The notes: a model not told the origin generated them from the sequence alone. Counted from the first letter of the stretch, positions 8,984 to 17,321 are shown. The stretch is 43,389 nucleotides of DNA from Devosia equisanguinis (GCA_945862355.1 CAMAYR010000005.1:1-43389); one strand, 5' to 3'. Program-made: numbers and translations.

Positions 8984-9001
8984 CCCGGATCGGTATCCGG
9001 G
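8984..9001 (+). terminator. Hairpin downstream of pyrC
   Basis: CCCGGAT (8984-8990) and ATCCGGG (8995-9001) form a perfect 7-bp stem with loop CGGT, 50 bases after the pyrC stop. A run of six T's follows only about 30 bases later (near 9031-9036), so this is not a canonical intrinsic terminator. It may be an mRNA 3'-end structure or a weak terminator between pyrC and the amidase gene. Confidence 0.3.
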
Positions 9002-9059
9002 GCAAACCTCGGGTCGCCTTCCGGTCCGACTGTTTTTTCCGAGATCGGCGAGTGACGTG

Positions 9060-10388
9060 ATGGCGAAGGCGGCGGCAAGGTCCAAGGGTAAAGGGGCTGC
9101 GGGAAAGCTCAACGGGCTCTCGGCTGCCGAGGCCGCTCGCGCGATCGCGGCCGGCGAGATCACCTCTGAGGCACTCGTTGCCGCGTGCCTCGATCACATC
9201 GAGCAGCGCGATGCCAAAGTGCGCGCGTGGTCGTGGCTCGATCCGGCTCAGGCGCTGGGGCAAGCGCGCGCCTTGGACCGCGAGCTGAAGAAGAGCGGTC
9301 CGCGCGGGGGGCTGCATGGCGTGCCGATCGGCGTGAAAGACGTGCTCGACACAGCCGACATGCCGACGCAGATGGGTTCGGCCATCTACGACGACTGGCG
9401 GCCGCGGACGGATGCGGCGTGCGTGGCGCTGGTGCGAAAGGCGGGCGCCGTCATTCTCGGCAAGACGGTGACGTGCGAGCTCGCCGGGATAGCGCCGCGC
9501 GAGACGATGCATCCGCTCGATCCGACGCGAACGCCGGGCGGCTCGTCGTCGGGCTCGGGCGCGGCGGTGGCGGATTTCCAGGTGCCGGTGGCGTTCGGCA
9601 CGCAGACCGGCGGCTCGGTGCTGCGGCCGGCATCGTTCTGCGGCGTGGTCGGATACAAGCCGACCTACAACATGATCAATCGCGCGGGCGTGAAGTTCGC
9701 CGCCGAATCGCTCGATACGATCGGGCTCATCGGGCGGACTGTGGAGGACATCGCGCTCGTCGCCGACGTCTGCATCGACCGGCCACCCGTTCCTCTCACG
9801 CCGCTAGACGCGCCGCCGCGGATCGGGGTTTGCCGCAACGTGATGTGGGACGAATTCGCGACCGCGGAGACGAAGGCTGCGCTGGGGGATGCGGCTTCGC
9901 GCGCCAAGGCGGCGGGTGCCGAGGTTCGCGAATTCGAACTTGGGCCGGCGTTCAAGGAGCTGTTTTCGCTGCGCGGCGTCGTCAACGACTACGAGCGGGC
10001 GTGCGGGCTCGCATGGGAGTGGGCACACCAGCGCGAGAAGCTTTCGCCGCAGATGGTGAAGACCGTCGAGCAGGGGCTCGCGGTGTCACACGACAAGTAC
10101 CAGTATACGCTGCGGCTGATGGAGAGCTGCCGACGCGATCTCGAGGCGATGATGGGCGATCTCGACGTGCTGTTGACACCGGCGGCGGATGGCGAGGCGC
10201 CGGTCGGCTTGCACTACGCGGGCAACCCTGCATTCCAGGCGCTGTGGACTATGCTGCACGTGCCGACGATATCGTTGCCGCTTTCGACGGGGCCGAATGG
10301 GATGCCGGTCGGCGTTCAGCTCGTCGCGGCGCGCTGGGCGGACCGGCGACTGCTGGCGGCGGGCAGTTGGCTTATGAGGCTTGCGTGA
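9060..10388 (+). CDS. Amidase (amidase signature family)
   Basis: Hydrolyses a carbon-nitrogen amide bond using the Ser-cisSer-Lys triad of the amidase signature family. In the 442-residue product the triad is K93 (GVPIGVKDVLDTA), cis-S162 (TPGGSSSGSGAAV) and nucleophile S186 (GTQTGGSVLRPAS). The K-to-S and S-to-S spacings of 69 and 24 are exactly those of malonamidase E2. The N-terminal about 18 residues are Lys/Ala-rich and probably disordered. I start at ATG 9060; the GTG just before it is the alternative. The 3' end overlaps the start of the TPR-oxygenase gene by four bases (GTGA), implying coupled translation. Substrate is unknown; GatA is unlikely because gatB and gatC are absent. Confidence 0.9.
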   Translation: MAKAAARSKGKGAAGKLNGLSAAEAARAIAAGEITSEALVAACLDHIEQRDAKVRAWSWLDPAQALGQARALDRELKKSGPRGGLHGVPIGVKDVLDTADMPTQMGSAIYDDWRPRTDAACVALVRKAGAVILGKTVTCELAGIAPRETMHPLDPTRTPGGSSSGSGAAVADFQVPVAFGTQTGGSVLRPASFCGVVGYKPTYNMINRAGVKFAAESLDTIGLIGRTVEDIALVADVCIDRPPVPLTPLDAPPRIGVCRNVMWDEFATAETKAALGDAASRAKAAGAEVREFELGPAFKELFSLRGVVNDYERACGLAWEWAHQREKLSPQMVKTVEQGLAVSHDKYQYTLRLMESCRRDLEAMMGDLDVLLTPAADGEAPVGLHYAGNPAFQALWTMLHVPTISLPLSTGPNGMPVGVQLVAARWADRRLLAAGSWLMRLA

Positions 10389-11701
10389 GTGGCGCTGGTC
10401 GATTGGTTGCCGAGGCTGTCGCCCATCACGAGGCTGGACGGCTCGGGCAATCAGAGGCGACCTACCGTGCCGCGCTCGAGTTGTCGCCGGGACGAGCGTC
10501 GATCCTGCACAATCTCGGCGTGGTCGTTGCAGCTCAGGGGCGACATGGCGAGGCGCTCGCACACTTCGAGGCGGCGCTCGCGGCCGAGCCGCACTATGCT
10601 TCGGCGCATTTCAACCGTGCGGTCGCGCTGCAATCCCTCGGCCGGGCGCGGGAGGTGCTTGGGGCGTTCGGGCGGGCCGTCGCGCTCGATCCGGGCAATT
10701 ACGACGCGCATCGCGCGCTGGGTTTTGGATGGCTGGCGGCAGGAGAACGCGGTCGTGCGCTCGATCATTTCGCGCGCACATGCGAACTCCGGCGCGGCGA
10801 GGATCGCGAGGGGGCGGCGCTGGCGTCGCTGACGTATGCCAGCCGGGCCAAGCTCGAACACGACGCGGCGCAACTGCGCTATATCGCGCGCGCCAAACGC
10901 GATGGGAAACGCTTCGAGCTGTTGGGGCGGGCCTATCACGAGGTGGCGCGCGATTTTCCCGAGGGCATCACGGCGCTCACGCTCGAGCAACTCGACATGC
11001 TGGGCGATGACTACAACACGGCGATCCACATCGCCAGCGCACCGGAGATCGGTGAAGGGACTATCAATCCGGCGCTGGATCGTGCGGGGATCGAGCGCGA
11101 CTATCTTTCGCACCCGTGTGCGGCGACGTGGTTCGATGGTCTCCTGACGGCGCCGGCGCTGGCGTTGCTGCGGCGGTATCTGCTGGAGAGCACGATCTGG
11201 CACGACTTCAGCCACATCGGCGGATTCGTCGCCACGTACCTGGAGGATGGGCTCGCCTGCCCGCTCATGCTGCAGATCGCCGATGAGCTGAGGGCGGCGT
11301 TGCCGGGGGTTCTTGGCCCCCACCCGCTCAGCCAGGCGTGGGCGTTCAAGGGGCTCGATGGCTGCTCTTCGGTGGCGGCCCATGCCGATGACGCGGCGGT
11401 GAGCGTCAATTTCTGGGTCACGCCGAACGCAGCCAATCTCGATGCGGCGCGGGGCGGGCTTACCATCTGCCGCGTGCCGCCGCCGGCTGATTGGGAGATC
11501 CGGGGCTACGAAGCCGATACCTCAGAGATCGCGGCGTTCATGGCCGCGCACGAGGCGCAAGGGTTGGCCGTGCCTTACGGCGAGAACCGCGCCGCGCTGT
11601 TCCAGTCACGCCTGTTCCACGGCTCGGACACACCGCAATTCGCGCCGGGTTACGAGAACCACCGGATCAACGTGACGCTGCTTTATGGCCGGCACGGATA
11701 A
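10385..11701 (+). CDS. TPR protein fused to a 2-oxoglutarate/Fe(II) oxygenase-like domain
   Basis: A 438-residue two-part protein. Residues about 5-135 form three to four tetratricopeptide repeats (for example ASILHNLGVVVAAQGRHGEA and YASAHFNRAVALQSLGRA), followed by a helical linker. Residues about 245-438 look like a double-stranded beta-helix oxygenase. They carry an HxD pair, H333 and D335 in AAHADDAAVSVNFWVTP, a distal H412 in RLFHGSD, and R427 in HRINVTLLYG as candidate 2-oxoglutarate-binding arginine. This pattern resembles prolyl/asparaginyl-type hydroxylases acting on proteins or peptides. The GTG start at 10385 overlaps the amidase stop, so the two are translationally coupled. The oxygenase call rests on motif spacing only. 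Confidence 0.75.
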   Translation: MSGAGRLVAEAVAHHEAGRLGQSEATYRAALELSPGRASILHNLGVVVAAQGRHGEALAHFEAALAAEPHYASAHFNRAVALQSLGRAREVLGAFGRAVALDPGNYDAHRALGFGWLAAGERGRALDHFARTCELRRGEDREGAALASLTYASRAKLEHDAAQLRYIARAKRDGKRFELLGRAYHEVARDFPEGITALTLEQLDMLGDDYNTAIHIASAPEIGEGTINPALDRAGIERDYLSHPCAATWFDGLLTAPALALLRRYLLESTIWHDFSHIGGFVATYLEDGLACPLMLQIADELRAALPGVLGPHPLSQAWAFKGLDGCSSVAAHADDAAVSVNFWVTPNAANLDAARGGLTICRVPPPADWEIRGYEADTSEIAAFMAAHEAQGLAVPYGENRAALFQSRLFHGSDTPQFAPGYENHRINVTLLYGRHG

Positions 11702-11851
11702 CGCACCCCGCGCGAGGGTTGCGCCAGACGCGTAGCACGGCATTCCAGCATTGCGCGAAGGGCGGTTGGGGTGGTCGCGTGCGGGTTTGACTCTCAGGCA
11801 TATGATGCTATCGGAGACATATCCATCAACAAAAATGAAACGTCATCCACC

Positions 11852-12721
11852 ATGGCGCTTGAAAGCTGCGAGAAATATACGGACACCGCATTGCGGCCCG
11901 GCGATGCCGACCGCTATCCTGATCGGCTGGCGGGCGAGTTCCTCGGGCTCGTCGTCAGCAACGATTGGGTTAACAAGGAATACAAGCACCTCGTGCTCAA
12001 GGTGCACGATCGTGCGCTGAAGGCCTATGCCGGCCAGTTCTTCCATCTGCTCTGCCCGACGCCTGACGGCGCGGAGGTGTGGATGCGGCGGCCGATGAGC
12101 GTCTATCGCGTGGACAAGCCGAAGGGGCAAATCGAGTTCCTCTACAAGTGCGAGGGCCGCGGCACGCGCGGCATGGGGATGCTGGCGGCAGGCGACGAGT
12201 TCAATATCGCCGGCCCGCTCGGTAAGGGCTTTCACCTCGATCCGGCATGGAAGAACATCGTGGTGCTGGGGCGTGGCGTCGGGCTTGCGACGCTGGCGCC
12301 GCTGTCGCAGCTCGCCGCGGAGAACAAGGTCGGCGTCACCGCCATCCTGAGTGCGCGCAATCCCGACGTGGTCATGTCGAAGGATCTGTTCGACGGGCTC
12401 GGCGCCAAGACGATCACCGTGCTCGATACCGATAAGTCTAGTGAGGTAGCCAACGTCGAGAAGGTCATCGAAGGATTGATCTCGGACAGGAAGGCCGATG
12501 CGTTCTTCACGTGCGGCTCGAGCCGGCTTCTTAAGCTGATGCAGCAGCTCGGCAAGAAGCATGGCATCCCCGGTCAGGTCGCGATGGAGCAGATCATGGT
12601 GTGCGGCGTCGGCGCTTGCTACGTGTGCATGCGCACGTTCGAGATCGACGGGGTGAAGACGCTCAAGCGGGTGTGCCGCGACGGCCCGGTTTTCGATATG
12701 CAACAGGCAGTGGGATGGTGA
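11852..12721 (+). CDS. pyrK: Dihydroorotate dehydrogenase electron-transfer subunit (PyrK-like)
   Basis: FAD and 2Fe-2S protein that links class 1B dihydroorotate dehydrogenase to NAD(P)H. The 289-residue product has a ferredoxin-reductase-type FAD domain (RRPMS at 79-83), a nucleotide-binding half, and a C-terminal CGVGACYVC...C cluster motif. Ligands C251, C256, C259 and C275 match PyrK-type [2Fe-2S] spacing. I begin at ATG 11852, where family-like sequence starts, though the binding site is weak. The frame is open a further 27 codons upstream. A TTGACT at 11787-11792 upstream may be a promoter element. The stop overlaps the pyrD start region (ATGGTGA), supporting a heteromeric complex with the next product. 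Confidence 0.88.
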   Translation: MALESCEKYTDTALRPGDADRYPDRLAGEFLGLVVSNDWVNKEYKHLVLKVHDRALKAYAGQFFHLLCPTPDGAEVWMRRPMSVYRVDKPKGQIEFLYKCEGRGTRGMGMLAAGDEFNIAGPLGKGFHLDPAWKNIVVLGRGVGLATLAPLSQLAAENKVGVTAILSARNPDVVMSKDLFDGLGAKTITVLDTDKSSEVANVEKVIEGLISDRKADAFFTCGSSRLLKLMQQLGKKHGIPGQVAMEQIMVCGVGACYVCMRTFEIDGVKTLKRVCRDGPVFDMQQAVGW

Positions 12722-12726
12722 GTGGC

Positions 12727-13680
12727 ATGGTGGATCTGTCAGTCAAGATCGGCGACATCACGCTTGCCAATCCCGTAACGCCGGCATCCGGCGCGTTCTC
12801 GTGGGAATACAACGACGTCATCGACCTGAACCGCCTCGGCGGCCTCGTCGCCAAGACGATCTGCCGGGAGCCTCGGCTCGGCAATCCGACGCCGCGCATG
12901 GCGGAGACGGAAGCCGGCATCATCCAGTCGATCGGATTGCCCGGCAAAGGCATCGAGTATTTCATCGATCACATCGTGCCGGAGTACGCGCGGTTCACGC
13001 CGCCGCTCATCGTGTCTTGCTCGTCGGACAACATCGAGGAGTTCGCCCTGCTCACGGAGGAGCTGGCGGCCTGCCCCGACGTCGACGTCATCGAGGCCAA
13101 CATCTCCTGCCCGACGCGCAACCTCACGGGCCAGAACTTCGCGATGCACGAGGACTACACGCGCGATGCGGTCAAGGCGATCAAGGACAAGTGCGCGGGC
13201 AAGCCTCTGTGGGTGAAGCTCTCGCCCAATGCCGGTGACATCGTCTCGATTGCCAAGGCGGCGGAAGATGCGGGGGCTGACTGTCTCGTCATCGCCAACA
13301 CGTTCCTGTCGCTCAAGATCCGCACGGACAACTTCCGGCCTGCGCTCGGCAACAAGTTCGGCGGTCTCGTGTCGCCGGCCCTGAAGCCGATCGTTCTGCG
13401 CATGGTCTATCAGGTCGCCAAGCAGGTAAAGATTCCGATCATCGGCATCGGCGGCGTGACCAAGGCCGAGGACGTCGTGGAGTACATGCTGGCGGGCGCG
13501 AGCGCTGTCGGCATCGGCTACGCGGGCTTCCGCAACCCGACGGCGCTGGTTCAGATCATCGACGACCTCGAGGCGTGGTGCAACGAGCGGGGCATCAAAA
13601 AGGTCACCGACCTGATCGGCGCTGTGAAGGACGACGACATGGAGATGGACCCCCTGGTGACGGCAAGCCACGGGGTTTGA
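12727..13680 (+). CDS. pyrD: Dihydroorotate dehydrogenase, class 1B-like (PyrD)
   Basis: FMN-dependent oxidation of dihydroorotate to orotate, or the equivalent reaction on a related pyrimidine. The 317-residue product has K43 (VAKTICREPR) for FMN/substrate binding. Catalytic-base C128 lies in EANISCPTRN; a Cys rather than Ser here separates class 1 from the quinone-linked class 2. C-terminal FMN phosphate loops are IGIGGV and GASAVGIGYAGF. The start at ATG 12727 gives the family-like MVDLSVKIGD, with GGTGAG upstream. An ATG at 12715 overlapping the pyrK stop adds four residues. Adjacent PyrK supports NAD(P)-linked 1B function. The CPTRN loop is less like textbook CPNV, so a dihydropyrimidine dehydrogenase-like substrate is possible. 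Confidence 0.88.
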   Translation: MVDLSVKIGDITLANPVTPASGAFSWEYNDVIDLNRLGGLVAKTICREPRLGNPTPRMAETEAGIIQSIGLPGKGIEYFIDHIVPEYARFTPPLIVSCSSDNIEEFALLTEELAACPDVDVIEANISCPTRNLTGQNFAMHEDYTRDAVKAIKDKCAGKPLWVKLSPNAGDIVSIAKAAEDAGADCLVIANTFLSLKIRTDNFRPALGNKFGGLVSPALKPIVLRMVYQVAKQVKIPIIGIGGVTKAEDVVEYMLAGASAVGIGYAGFRNPTALVQIIDDLEAWCNERGIKKVTDLIGAVKDDDMEMDPLVTASHGV

Positions 13681-13779
13681 GGACAGCGCTGCGCCGCGTG
13701 TGCCGGCCGCACCTCGATCGTGCGGTGCGCGCCGCGCGATCGGGCAGCACTGGTCCAGCTCAGGCCCAAGGAGGCGGTC

Positions 13780-14124
13780 ATGCTCGCGCGCATCGTGTGG
13801 GGGCGCATTGCCCCTGGCAAGTGGGGTGAGTACGAGGCCGCTTACAAGAAGGCGATCGCCGCGCGCGGGTCGGTGGCAGGGCTCACGGTCCAGTGGCTCT
13901 GCCGCGACGAGGCCGACCCGGATGCCGGTTACGACGTCAGCCTGTGGGAGACGAAGGCCGCGTTGACGGCTTACGTAGGCTCGACCGAGCGGCGGGACGT
14001 GGCGGAGGCGCTGATGCCGTATTACGTGAACCAGTTTACGGCGACACATTGTGACGTGCGTTATCTGTTCCGCTCGTTTCCCGGAGCCAAGGTCGCCGAT
14101 CCGGACATCTACCACACGAACTGA
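13780..14124 (+). CDS. Small dimeric alpha-beta barrel (ABM-like) protein
   Basis: A 114-residue protein beginning MLARIVWGRIAPGKWGEYEAAY, the first strand-helix signature of the dimeric ferredoxin-like alpha+beta barrel fold (antibiotic biosynthesis monooxygenase and relatives). A second half (VQWLCRDEADPDAGYDVSLWETKAAL broken by loops) fits the next beta-hairpin and helix. A near-perfect AAGGAGG lies 7 bases before ATG 13780, predicting strong translation. No cofactor motif is visible, as is normal for this fold. It sits between pyrD and a quinone-oxidoreductase-like gene on the same strand and may act on the same metabolite, but the substrate is unknown. Confidence 0.75.
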   Translation: MLARIVWGRIAPGKWGEYEAAYKKAIAARGSVAGLTVQWLCRDEADPDAGYDVSLWETKAALTAYVGSTERRDVAEALMPYYVNQFTATHCDVRYLFRSFPGAKVADPDIYHTN

Positions 14125-14163
14125 CGGTGCTCGCCACGCCAGGGCGACAAGGTGGGAGACATG

Positions 14164-15159
14164 ATGAAGGCTATCCAGGTCCGCGAGCTGGGCTCGATCG
14201 ACAACGGCAGCCTCGTCGAGTTGCCCGATCCCGTGCCGGGGCCGGGGCAGGTGCTGATCGGGGTGCATGCGGCGCCGGTCAACTACGTCGATATCGTCCA
14301 GATCACCGGCAAGTACCAGTTCAAGCCGAAGCTGCCCTATACGCCGGGCAAGGGGCCGGCCGGCGTCGTACGCGGTGTCGGGCCAGGTGTCGGGCGCATC
14401 GCGGTCGGAGACCGCGTGATCGGCATGAACGAGCACTCGGGTTATGCCCAGATGATCGTCGTTGCGGAAAATGACGTCTACAGGCTGCCCGATCAGCTTT
14501 CCTTCGTCGATGCGGCCGCGATGTCGCTCGGCTTCGATACGTCATGGATGGCGCTGCGCGAGCGGGCACGGATCAAGCCCGGCGACAACGTTCTCGTGCT
14601 CGGCGCGACGGGGGCGGTGGGCAACGCGGCGGTGCAGCTCGCCAAGGCAATGGGTGCGAAGGTGGCGCTGGGTGCGGTGTCGTCGCCGGAGAAATTCGCG
14701 GCGGTGCAGGCGGCGGGCGCCGATGCGATGGTCGACCTGTCGCAGCCCGACCTGAAGGAGAGCCTGCGCGCCCAGGTGTTCGCGGCGACGGGTGGGCATG
14801 GCGCGGACGTCATCATAGATCCGATCGGCGGTGATGTATTCGAGGCGGCGATGCGCTCGATCGCGTGGCGCGGGCGGGTGGTTATTCTCGGCTTTGCGGC
14901 CGGCGGCATTCCGAGCATCAAGGTCAATTATCTGATGCTCAAGAACTGCGAGATCTCTGGAATGCAGATCTCGGATTACCGCCGTCGCACGCCCGAGTTG
15001 ATGCTGCAGTGCTTCGATGAGATCTTCCGGTTCTACGTCGAAGGCAAGGTGAAGGCGCCGCCGTCGATGACGATGCCGCTCGCCGATTACGCCAAGGCTA
15101 TGCACATGATCGAGGGGCGCCAGACGTCGAAGCGGATCGTGTTGCTGCCTCAGGGGTAG
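14164..15159 (+). CDS. Zinc-independent MDR family NADPH:quinone oxidoreductase-like enzyme
   Basis: A 331-residue medium-chain dehydrogenase/reductase of the quinone reductase (Qor) branch, likely using NADPH to reduce quinones or enones. It shows the N-terminal GroES-like domain (MKAIQVREL, PGKGPAGVVRGVG) and the Rossmann segment VLGATGAVGNAAVQLA with glycine motif at 147-153. The Cys/His zinc ligands of alcohol dehydrogenases are absent. The GGTGGGAG binding site places the start at ATG 14164, with ATG 14161 directly before it. It ends the co-directional block and meets the TIR gene tail-to-tail with a 10-base gap. Confidence 0.9.
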   Translation: MKAIQVRELGSIDNGSLVELPDPVPGPGQVLIGVHAAPVNYVDIVQITGKYQFKPKLPYTPGKGPAGVVRGVGPGVGRIAVGDRVIGMNEHSGYAQMIVVAENDVYRLPDQLSFVDAAAMSLGFDTSWMALRERARIKPGDNVLVLGATGAVGNAAVQLAKAMGAKVALGAVSSPEKFAAVQAAGADAMVDLSQPDLKESLRAQVFAATGGHGADVIIDPIGGDVFEAAMRSIAWRGRVVILGFAAGGIPSIKVNYLMLKNCEISGMQISDYRRRTPELMLQCFDEIFRFYVEGKVKAPPSMTMPLADYAKAMHMIEGRQTSKRIVLLPQG

Positions 15160-15169
15160 TCCTGCCGGC

Positions 15170-15997
15170 TTATATCACTTTGCCGATGGTCATTGCGATG
15201 AAGATGCCCAGAACGGCTCCCAGGGTTACGGCAATGCCGATGGCTATTGAGGGCACGATCAGCCACAAGGCGACGGATATCGGCACGATAGCGCCGCCTA
15301 TCACCAGATAGGATCCAGCTTCGAATACGCCGTTGCTATCCTGTCGTGCCCTCCTTTTGAGGAGGACGTACACGAAAAGTAGCCACGATAGCGCCACGGC
15401 GAGCATGCTGCCGCGTTGCGCAATCGGGGTTTTGAACAGGATTACCGAGATCGCCGCAATCAAGACGATCAGGCCACCCAGGACCAGGAAGGGCCGGTCG
15501 CTGCTTCTGGCGGTAGCTTGCTTGGCCTCTCTGGCCTGATTTGCGACAATGACTTCCTTGATCGAAGCTAGTTGGTTCGGACCGGTCGCCTCCACAGCGT
15601 GCAGATTGTCGACACCGATCGGTTTCACTCCGAGGCGGGCAATGGATGCCTCCAGTTCGTCACGGATGGCGCTCAATTTTATGCAATGCACTCCGCCGAA
15701 CCCGAGGGGTAACTTGTGAATGTCGAGGTCGTCGATGAAGACGGGCAATAGGCGATTAGCTTGAAGCGCGCGGCGTGCTTCGTCGAGTACCCAGTTCGAT
15801 TTGACGGAGTTTTCACTCCACAAGACGACCGCGCACTTAGCATCATCCAGGTTCTTCGCAATTACGTCGTGAAAATGATCTCCGGAGGTGAGGTTTCGGT
15901 CCGACCACACGGAGTAGCCTTTGACAGACAGGAAAGTGGTAATCACGCGGGCCTGTTCCGCATCTTCTTTGGCGTAGCTTAGGAAAATATCCGGCAT
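15170..15997 (-). CDS. Membrane-anchored TIR-domain protein
   Basis: A 275-residue protein with an N-terminal TIR domain (about 1-120) and a C-terminal membrane region. The TIR part has IFLSYAKEDAEQA, the WSDRNLTSGD loop and SNWVLDEARRAL. In the last, E73 is the position of the catalytic glutamate of TIR NADases. Hydrophobic segments at about 169-187, 197-213, 229-249 and 250-272 suggest three or four membrane helices. Start ATG at 15997 is preceded by GGAG; longer frames to 16036 lack this. It is convergent with the MDR gene and not in a recognisable defence operon. Bacterial TIR proteins often degrade NAD+ or make cyclic signals during phage infection; whether this one does is inference. 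Confidence 0.85.
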   Translation of the reverse strand: MPDIFLSYAKEDAEQARVITTFLSVKGYSVWSDRNLTSGDHFHDVIAKNLDDAKCAVVLWSENSVKSNWVLDEARRALQANRLLPVFIDDLDIHKLPLGFGGVHCIKLSAIRDELEASIARLGVKPIGVDNLHAVEATGPNQLASIKEVIVANQAREAKQATARSSDRPFLVLGGLIVLIAAISVILFKTPIAQRGSMLAVALSWLLFVYVLLKRRARQDSNGVFEAGSYLVIGGAIVPISVALWLIVPSIAIGIAVTLGAVLGIFIAMTIGKVI

Positions 15998-16111
15998 ATC
16001 AGCTCCATCCTCAATAGATGCGGTAACAAGACTCACTGGTGATATACGCGAGGCAGTGCCAAAAGGAGCTGGTCCTGAATTCGGCTCCGAAAGCGCGCTC
16101 CGCCATCGCCG

Positions 16112-16585
16112 TCATCCCCTTCCGCGATAGGGCGCCACGCCCTGGTCGGGCAGCCAGACGCCCTTGGGCAGCTCACCCGTCTGCCAGAATACGTCGATGG
16201 GGATGCCGCCGCGCGGATACCAGTAGCCGCCGATGCGCAGGAAATGCGGCTCGAGCAGGGCGGCGAGGCGCTTGCCGATGGCGACGGTGCAGTCTTCGTG
16301 GAAGGCGCCGTGATTGCGGAACGAGCCGAGGTAGAGCTTCAGCGATTTCGATTCGACGAGCCACGGGCCAGGCACGTAGTCGATGACGAGATGGGCGAAG
16401 TCGGGCTGGCCCGTCACCGGGCACAGCGAGGTGAACTCCGGCGCGGTGAAGCGGGCGACGTAGTGGGTGTCCGCATGCGGGTTCGGCACGCGCTCCAGCT
16501 CGGCTGCGTCGGGCGACGCCGGCAAGGCGACGTGAGCGCCGAGCTGCTTGACGGGGAGGGCGGGTTTTGCGGATCTGGTCGGCAT
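16112..16585 (-). CDS. queF: NADPH-dependent 7-cyano-7-deazaguanine reductase QueF
   Basis: Reduces preQ0 to preQ1 in queuosine tRNA-modification synthesis; cytoplasmic. The 157-residue product is the short (unimodular, YkvM-type) QueF. Catalytic C55 and D62 lie in [12 protein letters not shown], the nitrile-binding signature ESKSLKLYL starts at E78, and H96-E97 lie in FHEDCT. These positions agree with the Bacillus subtilis enzyme numbering. The start ATG is at 16585. No other queuosine gene (queC, queD, queE) is in the window. It lies downstream of the FKBP gene on the same strand, with a strong hairpin between them. Confidence 0.95.
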   Translation of the reverse strand: MPTRSAKPALPVKQLGAHVALPASPDAAELERVPNPHADTHYVARFTAPEFTSLCPVTGQPDFAHLVIDYVPGPWLVESKSLKLYLGSFRNHGAFHEDCTVAIGKRLAALLEPHFLRIGGYWYPRGGIPIDVFWQTGELPKGVWLPDQGVAPYRGRG

Positions 16586-16606
16586 GGCTCGGTATCGTGG
16601 GCAATG

Positions 16607-16629
16607 CCCCTCCCCGCAAGGGGGAGGGG
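16607..16629 (-). terminator. GC-rich hairpin between the FKBP and queF genes
   Basis: CCCCTCCCC (16607-16615) and GGGGAGGGG (16621-16629) form a perfect 9-bp stem with loop GCAAG, 14 bases past the FKBP stop on the minus strand. No U-tract follows on the minus strand, so it may be a Rho-associated or mRNA-stabilising structure, or a copy of a dispersed GC-rich intergenic repeat. Confidence 0.4.
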
Positions 16630-16642
16630 GACAGCGTCTGTT

Positions 16643-17089
16643 CTACTTCACGCCCAGCAGCTCGACCTCGAACAGCAACGTGGCGTTGGCCGGGATGACG
16701 CCGCCGGCGCCGCGCGCGCCGTAGCCGAGGTCGGGCGGGATGATCAGCGTGCGCTTGCCGCCGACCTTCATGGAGGCCACGCCCTCGTCCCAGCCGCGGA
16801 TCACCTGACCCTGGCCGATGATGAACTCGAAGGGCTGGCCGCGATCGACGGAACTATCGAACTTGCGGGTGCGGTTGCCGTTCTCGTAGAGCCAGCCGGT
16901 GTAGTGCATGCGGCAGATCTGGCCGGTCTTCGGGCTGACACCCGTACCGACGGTCTGGTCGATGATCTTCAGGCCTGATTGGGTGGTCACGGGGGCTCCT
17001 CTGGTCTGGGCGAAGGATGTGGAAGGTGCGGCGGCGCAAACGCCGGTGAGTGCGAGAGCAATGGCGGCGGCGCGCGAAACTGCGAGCAT
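16643..17089 (-). CDS. Exported FKBP-type peptidyl-prolyl cis-trans isomerase
   Basis: Catalyses proline isomerisation in the cell envelope. The 148-residue product starts with a cleavable signal peptide (MLAVSRAAAIALALTGVCAA, ending near SFAQ). A single FKBP domain follows with the expected landmarks: VHYTGWL-like MHYTGWLYENG, FDSS, GQVIRGWDEGVASMKVGGKR, IPPDLGYGARG and IPANATLLFEVELLGV. ATG 17089 is preceded by AGGAAC; the longer frame to 17257 would bury the signal peptide and is rejected. Likely monocistronic or co-transcribed with queF, though a hairpin separates them. Confidence 0.93.
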   Translation of the reverse strand: MLAVSRAAAIALALTGVCAAAPSTSFAQTRGAPVTTQSGLKIIDQTVGTGVSPKTGQICRMHYTGWLYENGNRTRKFDSSVDRGQPFEFIIGQGQVIRGWDEGVASMKVGGKRTLIIPPDLGYGARGAGGVIPANATLLFEVELLGVK

Positions 17090-17321
17090 GTTCGGTTCCT
17101 GTGTTGGGGCCCGTGGTCGTGGTGGGCCTACGATCCTGCGGGTAGCTTTGCATCCGGGCAACCGTGCGGCGGGCGGGCGCACACTATGCGAAATAGTTCT
17201 TTGGGCAAGGGGAACGTTCTGGGGGAACGTTCTGGTTGAACTGCTCTGATGCGACACCTGATCTCCAACAGCGTGCAGCGGCCCGAGCTGTGGTTGCCTC
17301 TAGAGTAGGTGCGGGGGAGGC

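Noticed and set aside
7500-9512. 670-codon minus-strand open frame opposite the Mo enzyme, pyrC and amidase
   Set aside because: Arg/His-rich composition typical of the antisense of GC-rich genes, no family motif, and it lies across three well-supported genes on the other strand.
9185-10384. 400-codon upstream extension of the TPR-oxygenase frame
   Set aside because: It is the out-of-frame translation of the amidase gene; the real start is the GTG at 10385 with a typical overlap.
10385-11701. Pure TPR scaffold without an enzyme domain
   Set aside because: The C-terminal HxD, distal His and Arg occur in the right order and spacing for an oxygenase, so a plain scaffold is less likely.
12739-14436. 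565-codon minus-strand frame across pyrD, the ABM gene and the MDR gene
   Set aside because: Shadow of three real genes, low-complexity His/Arg/Asp content and no ribosome binding site.
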